From Asparagopsis taxiformis (lineage: Eukaryota > Rhodophyta > Florideophyceae > Bonnemaisoniales > Bonnemaisoniaceae): a DNA stretch of 64,000 bases. This document shows positions 8,804 through 17,549 of the stretch, in pieces; position 1 is the stretch's first letter, and each line of letters starts with the position of its first letter. A program made the translations under genes and the position numbers. Location of the stretch: contig JALQPE010002104.1 in NCBI GenBank assembly GCA_030407315.1, positions 1-64,000 on the forward strand, in the 5' to 3' direction. Below the pieces are notes generated by a model. It saw nothing but the letters and a program-made list of their open reading frames with translations. It ran no database searches and was not told where the DNA came from.

Positions 8804-11800
8804 ATGGCGGATACGCATTTCAGCAGTTTGTTTTCAACGGTTTGCGGCGATCAAGTGAGCGCGTCAGCGGAGTCGCGCGGACTCAAGCGCGGCGTCGATG
8901 TCAATTTGTTTGCGGACGTGGACGGTGCGGCTGTGCATATTGGGACGGCTTCGGTGAGCACTGCTGGTGGCGATGTTGGCCTTCCGCGCACGCTGCACAA
9001 CCACAAGCTGCCGGAAACCGACGAGGCGGACTATATCGTCGTGCGCAACATTGCGACTAAGGACAAGTTCAAGGACCTCCCGTTCCCGTACATGTTTGAT
9101 GGCGCCGAGGGACCGCCGGAGACGATGGGTGGAGCATACGCCGCGGCGTTTTACCCTTGGGATACTCGGATGATGCGCCCCGCTGCGGAGGATGGCCCTA
9201 GCGACATTCGTACCCCTGCTGCAGCGTCAAACTTCAACGCAGCGACGAACCAGGCCAGCTCGGGACGGATGCCCAGTACCGGTCCGGCAGGCGAAATCAC
9301 TGGTTCGGGGGGTACGAAGCATCCAGCACGCTCCACTCCGGTTTCGGGAGGCACGAAGCGCCCTGCTCGCTCTGCAAGACCCTCCAGTGGAGGCACGAAG
9401 CACCCTGCTCGCTCCAACGTCACCGAAGCTACTACGCAGGACGTAACCGAAGTGGACGACGAACCGGAGGTGGCGGAGAGCATTCGTGAGCAGCAGGGGA
9501 CGCAAATTACGGTGCCCAAGTTTGTGACGTCGGATTACGTCGGAGAAGGAGCGACTGTGTTGGTGAGGCAGCTAGTGGAACCGGCCGTGACCCTTCGGGA
9601 TGTGAAAGAAGACCACGTGGAGGACCTGCGCAACAATATGTTGGCTGTGGGGTATGTGAGCTCTTCGCGTATCACTGTGACGGTGCTGAGGTCGCAGAAC
9701 ACGCATCTGCCCGCCGACACGCGTCTGTTCCAGAATGGCAAATTCCATGCCAATGCGAACGTGACCGTGATCGACGGACTGCATCGTCTCAATGCTATGC
9801 ATAGCATTGCCGATGACTTCACGCGCCTCACCCGTATGCACAGAACCAAGCTGCCACAGGACGCAAACCGCTTGCGCTGGGTTACTCAGCCTCTGGATGT
9901 GTACTACCTTCGCCGCAAGGACAACAGTGATCTTCAGCCTCATGAGATCATCCACAAGAGTGCAGAGTCGAACCATACGACTGGGACGCAACTGACGGAG
10001 CGCTCCCTGGTTCGAATCTTGTCGTCCATCCAGCAGTTCATCCGTACGATTGCTGTTGCAAATAACGTGGAAAACGCTGGCGACTTGCGTGAGTCTGATG
10101 TCATCCGAACATTGTTCGAGGCGCAGTTCATGGGGATGATGAATTCAACGAACACGGCCCGGCGGTGGACGCGTTTGGCTATAGCAACGCTGAAGCATCC
10201 TGTTCTCGACGAAGTGTTGCGTGAGCTGAACAATTCCGAGCGCCGCAACGAGATTGGGATAACGCACCTGGACCACAAGATAGTGCGCGAGTTGCTGGAA
10301 GAAAACTTTGTCTTCGTCTTGCGTGGTCTTTCGGAGTACTTGAACCCTGCTCATGGTGGACGTCCGGATGGACGCTTTGACGTGAACGACTTCTATACAT
10401 ACGTCCGTCGCGTGACTGCAATAGCAAATTCTCTGTACGCTGCGTTTGGGTGCCCAAAGAGTATTATGCGCAAGTCATTTCTGAGCACAGAGATGGCAAT
10501 TGGGTCGGTTAAGCAGCCGAAGGAGTTGCAATGGCATCTCACCAATGCCATTGCAATGTATAGAGGGGACGACCGGAGCAGTGAGGTTCGAATGCGACGG
10601 AGAGCCACGCGTTTACAGGATTTGGAAACGAACTTGAAAGAGTTTTTCAATCCGACATTGAAGAAGAAGACTAAGGCTCGACGCAAACGCCGCCCTTCTG
10701 CTGCCAATGTGAGACTCACTCACAAGAAGCAGCGGAATGTCGAACATGAGCCTGCTTCGCATGGCATCCGCCGCCGTTCACAGCGACTTCGCTCGACGGG
10801 GAGCACACGCCTCGAGGAAGAAGAGCCGGTTGTGGTACAACAATCCGCCGGGGAAGAAGAACAGGCCGTTGTTGATAAACCCACCGATCAACAACAAGCC
10901 ACTGCTTCCGGTGATGAGGTTGACGAAGACTCCGCCCGTTCCCCCGATTCTGCCGTTGAGATTGTCCCCCAAGATAACCAACGTGCTGGTGCGACTCCCT
11001 CCAACCAAGAATCTGTCCATAACGTTTCGGACGAGGAAGAAAACAACAGTGCAGACGAGGGCCAAGTCGAAAGCAAGGGGGTCCGCGAAGTGACAATTAC
11101 ACTCACTGTTCCGGAAGGAGTCGAAGTCGATGAAGACGGTTACATCGTTCGTGACTCTCCTTCTGAACACGACCTCCTGTTCGACGACCGGATGCCATCT
11201 CTTCCCGACGATTTCGAAGTCAAAGACCGAGCTGAAGGGCATCATCTGGCGCAGCGTCCCGCGGACGTCATCGCATCGGTGAGGGTTGGTTGTCTGCCCC
11301 CGATTGAGCTCAGGTTGTTATTGGAGAGTGTGGAAATCGATGAGGAGGGCAGAGAGGTGAGGTATTTGAAGCAAGTGGCGATGGACCCTGTGTTTGAGGG
11401 GCTGCATATTCCGGAACAACATCGGGCTCGTCATCTTGTTTTCGAGATCGACACCATCTATCCGATGTTTTTCGCAGCGTGGAAGATGGCTGCCAAGGCG
11501 ATGTGTGAGCCTACATCGACGTTTCTACCCTCGAGGCTGGACTTCGCCCAGGTTGCGCGAATGTCTACAAGCTGGAAGGATTCGTATGAGGCCGGCACTG
11601 GTATGGCGTACTTCCACAATTGCCGAACGGAAATCAACGAGCGAGGGTATACGGTGATGCACAATTTCGCGGATGTAAGCTACCTCGATGCGTCGGACAA
11701 GTTCCCATTTGACTTGGGTCTCATGGAAGAAATTCCTATCCAGGAATTGTTTCGGTACTTTTTGGGAACGTGGGAGGGGGAGGAGGTGCACAAGGACCCT

Positions 11801-12076
11801 GGGAACCGGCAGCTGTGGAGTCCCATTGTCAATACGGGGGACGATGAAACAGATGAGAAGAACCGGAATGACGGGAGGGCTCGCTTCACGTCTACGCGCC
11901 ACTGCCTGGTTGACTATGCCGAGAACGATGAGACGCATATCGACCGGTTCAAGTTTGTGACGCGGCGAGCCCTGCTGGATGTGTGGTTGGGAATCCTTGT
12001 CCGGCTGATAGGATGGAGGAGTGCGGTTTACCGGGAGAAAAACTTGTCATGCCGGCATCTGGGGGACGGTTTTTGA
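8804..12076 (+). CDS. ParB-like domain protein; continues by frameshift into a dioxygenase
   Basis: I chose the ATG at 8804 (MADTHFSS); the frame is open further upstream, to 8684, but looks like leader. Residues about 24-126 form a module shared with the C-terminus of the 17550-20582 protein (DLPFPY, then GPPET, WDTRMMRP). Next comes a linker with three GGTK(H/R)PARS repeats. A ParB-like N-terminal fold follows, with TVIDGLHRLNAM at about 321-332 matching the ParB DGxHRxxA motif; ParB domains bind or hydrolyse CTP or cut DNA in known families. A basic RRKRR tract, an acidic/Gln-rich linker and a helical region follow. The frame leaves the domain near an A5 run (12038-12042) and stops at 12076; the next frame carries the dioxygenase core. 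A one-base indel or sequencing error is most likely. Confidence 0.8.
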   Translation: MADTHFSSLFSTVCGDQVSASAESRGLKRGVDVNLFADVDGAAVHIGTASVSTAGGDVGLPRTLHNHKLPETDEADYIVVRNIATKDKFKDLPFPYMFDGAEGPPETMGGAYAAAFYPWDTRMMRPAAEDGPSDIRTPAAASNFNAATNQASSGRMPSTGPAGEITGSGGTKHPARSTPVSGGTKRPARSARPSSGGTKHPARSNVTEATTQDVTEVDDEPEVAESIREQQGTQITVPKFVTSDYVGEGATVLVRQLVEPAVTLRDVKEDHVEDLRNNMLAVGYVSSSRITVTVLRSQNTHLPADTRLFQNGKFHANANVTVIDGLHRLNAMHSIADDFTRLTRMHRTKLPQDANRLRWVTQPLDVYYLRRKDNSDLQPHEIIHKSAESNHTTGTQLTERSLVRILSSIQQFIRTIAVANNVENAGDLRESDVIRTLFEAQFMGMMNSTNTARRWTRLAIATLKHPVLDEVLRELNNSERRNEIGITHLDHKIVRELLEENFVFVLRGLSEYLNPAHGGRPDGRFDVNDFYTYVRRVTAIANSLYAAFGCPKSIMRKSFLSTEMAIGSVKQPKELQWHLTNAIAMYRGDDRSSEVRMRRRATRLQDLETNLKEFFNPTLKKKTKARRKRRPSAANVRLTHKKQRNVEHEPASHGIRRRSQRLRSTGSTRLEEEEPVVVQQSAGEEEQAVVDKPTDQQQATASGDEVDEDSARSPDSAVEIVPQDNQRAGATPSNQESVHNVSDEEENNSADEGQVESKGVREVTITLTVPEGVEVDEDGYIVRDSPSEHDLLFDDRMPSLPDDFEVKDRAEGHHLAQRPADVIASVRVGCLPPIELRLLLESVEIDEEGREVRYLKQVAMDPVFEGLHIPEQHRARHLVFEIDTIYPMFFAAWKMAAKAMCEPTSTFLPSRLDFAQVARMSTSWKDSYEAGTGMAYFHNCRTEINERGYTVMHNFADVSYLDASDKFPFDLGLMEEIPIQELFRYFLGTWEGEEVHKDPGNRQLWSPIVNTGDDETDEKNRNDGRARFTSTRHCLVDYAENDETHIDRFKFVTRRALLDVWLGILVRLIGWRSAVYREKNLSCRHLGDGF

Positions 12077-12759
12077 TAACGGGAAAGGGGTGTCCTCGGC
12101 AGGTCCCACACAATGATTTCCCTGTTCCTCCTCGCGACCGCAAAGATCAACTTCCGGGTTACTTTGTTATTGCCAACGGAGATGACCCATTCCCTATCTG
12201 GGTGTGTCCAGGGTCCCACAAGTACGTCTTTTCCAAAGCGCTGGAATTAGATATGTACGCCAAGACGATGAAGCTGAACAAGGTAATCGTTCCGCCACGT
12301 TCAGTCTTCATCGGTCACGGCTATGTACAACATGCCGGGGCAGGGCATGTCGACAGAGTTGTGTCACACACGACAACGAGGTATCACACGTATTTCAGGA
12401 ATGCGTCGTATCCGATTCCCGACAATGTTTCGTTTGGTTTCATCAGGCGGTTGGGATTCGAAGAAGAAGTAATCCCCAATGCTCCGCGCCGGTCTGCCAG
12501 GCAAAGTCAACCGGGACCTGTCAATGTTCGCCACAAGACAGTTGTTCCCATCCCGGTCAAGAAAGATCGTAGGCCGAAGACAGGGCAGCTCGGAATCATG
12601 CGGATGAAGACGACAGAAGCTCCCAAGAAGAGAACCCTCACAGCGGGTGAAGAATTCATCTTGAGCAGATCAACTCCACAGTTGCCGATAACGCCTATTC
12701 TGCCGGGAGATCCTGAATATAGTGAGGACGAAGACGAAGAAGAATTTTCCGACGGCTAG
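11983..12759 (+). CDS. 2-oxoglutarate/Fe(II) dioxygenase-like domain, C-terminal part of the ParB-like gene
   Basis: This 258-residue frame holds ITGKGCPRQVPHNDF, giving an HxD iron-binding motif (about 43-45). It continues with PIWVCPGSHKYV, then GYVQHAGAG with the distal His (about 117), and TTTRYHTYF with an Arg (about 133) suited to 2-oxoglutarate binding. The HxD...H...R order and the PGSH motif fit phytanoyl-CoA-dioxygenase-like and nucleic-acid dioxygenase-like double-stranded beta-helix enzymes. Basic and acidic tails follow. It starts in the middle of the fold and overlaps the 8804 frame, so it is one gene with it. Joined to a ParB-like domain, an action on DNA, RNA or chromatin is plausible but unproven; small-molecule hydroxylation is the alternative. 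Confidence 0.75.
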   Translation: MVGNPCPADRMEECGLPGEKLVMPASGGRFLITGKGCPRQVPHNDFPVPPRDRKDQLPGYFVIANGDDPFPIWVCPGSHKYVFSKALELDMYAKTMKLNKVIVPPRSVFIGHGYVQHAGAGHVDRVVSHTTTRYHTYFRNASYPIPDNVSFGFIRRLGFEEEVIPNAPRRSARQSQPGPVNVRHKTVVPIPVKKDRRPKTGQLGIMRMKTTEAPKKRTLTAGEEFILSRSTPQLPITPILPGDPEYSEDEDEEEFSDG

Positions 12760-13028
12760 ATAGCTTAACAACTACTACTTTGGTAAACAATTATCGAGAA
12801 TATAATCATCTCCTTTATCACTTCCAATCTATGAACCTAGTATAATGTACTTCCGTTCCATGCTTTCAAACTAGATTGTCCATTCCCTCGTGGGTTGGAG
12901 CATGATTTCCAGGACGATTCCCTCACATCTCTAGACTCGATGGTCTATGCTAGAAATAGCAGAACAATTGGGTATGTACGTGCTTCATCGCCTACTTGCT
13001 TCCGGTAATGTGTGGACGTGCACGATAC
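12760..13028. other. 3' flank of the ParB-dioxygenase gene, no gene seen
   Basis: AT-rich DNA directly after the stop codon, likely the 3' untranslated region and spacer up to the next repeat block. No clear poly(A) signal was assigned. Confidence 0.5.
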
Positions 13029-14845
13029 ACGATCAACCTGAAATGGACGTCCGGTGGATGTCCAGCTCAGATGCATTGCTGCCCAGCCCAGAAATTCTAC
13101 AATTTCGGGCACAAAAAAATATTGCAAAAAACATCGATTTCAGCGGGTGGATTGTGCCGTACGGCACACCCCCATCTCAAAAACATGTTCACATGTGCAT
13201 GTTTTTGAGAATAGCCCAAATTTTAATTCAAATCAGGGTGTCTAATTTGGCCAGAACGGCCCCAGGAACCGGCCGCCGCCCCGAGTGGGGTTGTCACTGG
13301 CTTCTGTAAGCACTAACTGTAAGGCTAAATGGCGTCTCACGACGGGTCGATTTCAGGCTCAATACGCCAGGGACAGGTCTTGGTCCTTGTTCCATCATGG
13401 TCCCGCCTCACTCTCTCACGACCAACCTGAAATGGACGTCCGGTGGATGTCGAGCTCAGATGCATTGCTGGCCAGCCCAGAAATTCTAAAATTTCGGGCA
13501 CAAAAAAATTGTAAAAAATCAACGATTTGGGCGGGTCGATTGTGCCGTACGGCACACCCCCATCTCAAAAACATGTTCACATGTGCATGTTTTTGAGAAT
13601 AGCCCAAATTTTAATTCAAATCAGGGTGTCTAATTTGGCCACAACGGCCCCAGGAACCGGAGCCGCCGCCCCGAGCGGGGTCATCACTGGCTTCTGTAAG
13701 CACTAACTGTGAGGCTAAATGGCGCCGAAAGATGGGTCGATTCCAGGCTTCAAGCCTAAGTTATGCTAGGTACGCATCTTCTTCCGTGTTTCATAATGGT
13801 CCCGCCTTACTCCCTCAACACAAACACTACTCACCCATCACGTTACTCATATTCCGTGCACTTTATATTAGTAGTGATCCCGCCTGCTTAGTTGCTGCAA
13901 TGCGTGGATGTAGGCAGCACACGATCAACCTGAAATGGACGTCCGGTGGATGTCGAGCTCAGATGCATTGCTGGCCAGCCCAGAAATTCTACAATTTCGG
14001 GCACAAAAAATCTTGCAAAAATTAACGATTTGGGCGGTCGATTGTGCCGTACGGCACACCCCCATCTCAAAAACATGTTCACATGTGCATGTTTTTGAGA
14101 ATAGCCCAAATTTTAATTCAAATCAAGGTGTCTAATTTGGCCAGAACGGCCCCAGGCACCGGCCGCCGCCCCGAGTGGGGTTGTCACTGGCTTCTGTAAG
14201 CACTAACTGTAAGGCTAAATGGCGTCTCACGACGGGTCGATTTCAGGCTCAACACGTCAGGGACAGGTCTTGGTCCTTGTTCCATCATGGTCCCGCCTCA
14301 CTCTCTCACGACCAACCTGAAATGGACGTCCGGTGGATGTCGAGCTCAGATGCATTGCTGGCCAGCCCAGAAATTCTAAAATTTCGGGCACAAAAAAATT
14401 GTAAAAAATCAACGATTTGGGCGGGTCGATTGTGCCGTACGGCACACCCCCATCTCAAAAACATGTTCACATGTGCATGTTTTTGAGAATAGCCCAAATT
14501 TTAATTCAAATCAGGGTGTCTAATTTGGCCACAACGGCCCCAGGAACCGACCGTCGGCCCCGATCGGGGGCTATCACTGGCGTCTGGAAGCACCAACTGT
14601 AAGCCGGAACCGGTCACCGCCCCGATCGGGGCTATCACTGGCTTCTACAAGCACCAACTGTATGGCTAAATGGCGTCTCACGAAGGGTCGATTTCAGGCT
14701 CAATACGCCTGTGACAGGTCTTGGTCCTTGTTTCATCATGGTCCCGCCCCACTCTCTCACGACCAACCTGAAATGGACGTCCGGCGGATGTCCAGCTCGA
14801 TTGCGTTGCTGGCCAGCCCAGAAATTCTAAAATTTCCGAAAAATC
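13029..14845 (+). repeat. Array of palindromic repeat copies F-J
   Basis: Plus-strand copies at about 13029-13240, 13423-13630, 13924-14130 and 14323-14530, plus a truncated one at about 14762-14840 that lacks the palindromes. The spacers repeat those of the 7409-8525 array; 13230-14120 is nearly the same sequence as 7560-8460. It is a tandem/compound repeat with period about 400-500 bp and alternating spacer types. I see no coding sense in it. Confidence 0.9.
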
Positions 14846-14966
14846 AATTTGGTGGCCCAGCATCTCCTGTGCCGAAAATTCCCGCACTCACTTCTGATAT
14901 ACGTCTAGACGTGTTTCGCACTTGTACGCATCAGGGAAGGCGTCACGGAAGGTTGAGACTCAGTCT

Positions 14967-15023
14967 CAGACAACGCGGTACACAAGTAGCATAGCCTATG
15001 CTACTTGTGTACCGCGTCGTCTG
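14967..15023. repeat. 57-bp near-perfect palindrome
   Basis: Two 28-bp arms with one mismatch flank one central base: CGCGGTACACAAGTAGCATAG on the left and its complement on the right. It could form a cruciform or a strong RNA hairpin. It stands alone between the last repeat copy and a G-rich region. Confidence 0.85.
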
Positions 15024-15179
15024 AAATAGCGAGTAGTGTTTGTTGTATAGTTGTGGAGTATGCGTCTGGTGGTTTGTAAAGCTTGCAGAACGGGATAGGG
15101 ATGTGGGTGGCCCTATTTTATGAATACATGAATACAAATATTCAGGGTTGACAAAGCGGAAAGGCATACGCTCATACAT

Positions 15180-15960
15180 GTTTGAGATTGCATAGTGGAG
15201 AAAATATTTACATCGAAATTTACATGGAGCTGATGGAGGTTTTAAGGATGATGTATGGGAGGAAGAAAATTCTTCTTTGGTATGAGGATGTGTTCTGTAG
15301 GGGGGGTTGGATGGAATCTTGGGATGGTACAGGGGGAGGTGGAAATGTACGGAGTGCGGGTTTAGACTGGAATGTGATTCGGAGAGGAGTGCTGACGAGC
15401 ATATTATGGGGATTAGAGAGACGCTGCGGGGTGTTGGGGGTAGTGAGGGCGGAGGAGGTGTTTAGGTGGGACCGTAGGAGGCTGTGGTTGAAGGCGCCGA
15501 GAGGAGGGGGTTTTAGGAAAGTGAGGAGAAAGAGGGGGAGGGGGGTGGCGTCTGTTCTGGCTGTGGTGAGTGGGGATGTGATGGAGAAGAAGGGGGTTAT
15601 TGTATTTGGGGAGGGAGGGGAGTGGGAGGAAGGGTGCGAAGTGGGGGGTCAACCCTTATCAAGTTGATATGTGGCTCAGAGAGAGGATGTTTCTGAGGAG
15701 ACGGCGGGGGAGCGGGAGTGTGGGCCGGTGGTGGTGCTGTATACGGTATCTAAGATGCGGATGGCGTGGGGGGCATGGAGCAGCTGAGGGAGGGAGGGGA
15801 TGGAGCAGGTCGGGCACGGGATGGGGAGTGAGAGGTTTTCGAAGAGTAAGCTGCAGGGGAAGTTTGTGGAGAGGGCGAAGGAGAGGGGTTGAAGGTAGAG
15901 GAGAGAGGTATTGAAGAACAATACGTTGCAAAGGTGATGGGGGAGAGCATGGTCGAGGAG
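15180..15960 (+). other. Strongly G-rich, C-poor strand; no convincing gene
   Basis: About 780 bp with extreme purine/G bias on the plus strand (many GGGGG and GGAGG runs). Frames are open on both strands, but the amino-acid mix (Gly/Arg/Trp/Val on plus; Pro/Ser/His on minus) looks like composition. It may be the remnant of an old element after directional mutation. I do not call a gene. 15024-15179 and 15961-16213 hold nothing I can name. Confidence 0.4.
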
Positions 15961-16213
15961 TTAGGGGTGTTTTTCCTTATTCTGAGGTAGTATGAGGACT
16001 GGTTATACGAAATCTGTACGGTAAAGCCGAAAAGTAGGTATGGAATGGAGGTGTGCACCGTGGAAGCGGGGACAGGTAGCTGAAAATGCGCGCTAGAGTG
16101 GTATTGGGGGTGTTTGAGGTACAGTACGGGGGAGGTGAGCACCAACAGGAAGGGGGTGTGAGCGAGAGGATGAAAAAATTAAAGACGAAATTGGAGTCGA
16201 CCGACAAGGAAAA

Positions 16214-16520
16214 TTAGAGTGGTCGCCGTGATGGATGCGGACATCCATGTCGAGCACGGCGGCAGAAATTTCTGGGGTCGAAATTTTTGAATTTCTGAAC
16301 CGGCGCCCGTCCTAGGCGGACATAGACATGGTGGAAGTCCATCCCGAGGAGGACATCCGTGGTACTAGAAACAATGAATGTCGTCCTAGTAATACTAGAC
16401 GTACTAGACCGCATGGACGTCCGGTTCTAGGCGGACATCCAAAAATACTGGACAACATGGACGTCCGCCTAGTAATACTAGGTGTACTAGAGGTTTTGGA
16501 CGTCCGCGTCCATTTCCGAG
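16214..16520. repeat. Cluster of GGACGTCC/GGACATCC and CTAGTAATACTAG motifs
   Basis: Short palindromic words recur: GGACGTCCG, GGCGGACATCC, CCTAGTAATACTAGACGTACTAGAC and a variant of it about 100 bp later. The GGACGTCC word is also the start of the large repeat family (TGGACGTCCGGTGGATGTCC), so the two may be related. Confidence 0.6.
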
Positions 16521-17395
16521 AACACAGACGAATACTCTTGGTGGGAACGATTCATTATCTGCTCCCGTTATTATTCCACATGTTCGTAGAACAATATTCT
16601 GTTCATTGAATGGAGTCATAATGTAAATGTTCTACCATTTATATGTATCAAGGTGCATGCTATTGCACCTGAACCTTGTAAACACCATTTTAGTTGTACA
16701 AAAATCGAATCAAGCTTCTGTAGTTTGAGAACAGTACAACGTACTACTTTTCGGCAGGCCTGCTTTGTGCACCGTTCAAGCAATAATAATGTTCTTTCGG
16801 TCTGAGTTTCTATTTCTAATATGCATTGTTTATCGTCTAAGTTGCAGTGGGTAGGAATGTACTCTAAGGTGTAATGTAGGATATGGAATGTATTAAGGGA
16901 TGAAAGAAACCTGGTAGCTGCGCTGTTTACTGAAAAATGGCATTGCAATGGGGAAATGAGAATGGGTTTTCGGTGTGCAAGATACTCAGACCTGTTTGGT
17001 AATATTGGTATCGGAGGGGAAGGTGGCGAAACCTGTTCAGAAATTCCTGCTATTAGCAGCGAAAAGATGATGTGTACGGCCCATTTCCTGTATAGGAAAT
17101 AGTCCTGGTGAGATGGGCCATTCCTGGGAAATATGAAAAAAATATGCCAAGTGTTGTGAGCAATATAGCAAATCAGATTGCCAAATCATTCCATCATCTG
17201 GATGGACACGGCCCGGCGCAATATAATTTTTACAATACCCCGCTACTGATATTTCTGATTGGCAATCATTGGGAGAGTGCTTGCGTCTCCTATCCACTTC
17301 AATTGTCTCCCTAGTAATGGGAACCACGATACACGGGCCACCACCGCCGTCGTAATCCGGTTTGAGCCGTGTCGTGCCCTGCATGGCCAAGATGC
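16521..17395. other. No gene recognised
   Basis: AT-rich to mixed DNA. A 117-codon minus-strand frame (17037-17390) shows no known domain. It lies left of the palindrome and should be the host flank of the methyltransferase/transposase unit, but I found no importin-alpha coding there to match the right flank. Confidence 0.4.
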
Positions 17396-17499
17396 TTCAC
17401 CATGAATAGTACACTGGCCCAAAACTGAAATGACCGTTCACATTGGATCCAATGTGAACGGTCATTTCGGGTTTGGGCCAGTGTACTATGCATGGTGAA
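17396..17499. repeat. 104-bp near-perfect palindrome
   Basis: It is centred on GGATCC at 17445-17450, with arms of 52 bp and three mismatched pairs. Words on the arms include AATGACCGTTCACATT and AGTACACTGGCCC, so an inner CACTGGCCC...GGGCCAGTG pair with flanking TA is also visible. It lies 50 bp before the methyltransferase ORF and could be a foldback insert or the junction at the left end of the mobile unit. Confidence 0.85.
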
Positions 17500-17549
17500 A
17501 GTACACTGTACTTGAGTATGGCGTTCATGACAATCATTTCAAGTCCTTC

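Noticed and set aside
12945..14610. Many 60-120 codon frames across the palindromic repeats
   Set aside because: They recur in every frame and on both strands because the DNA is repeated; no domain or codon pattern supports a gene.
15182..15667. 161-codon frame in the G-rich block
   Set aside because: Amino-acid content follows the G bias, and the opposite strand is equally open.
17037..17390. 117-codon minus-strand frame as importin-alpha continuation
   Set aside because: No ARM-repeat residues could be recognised.
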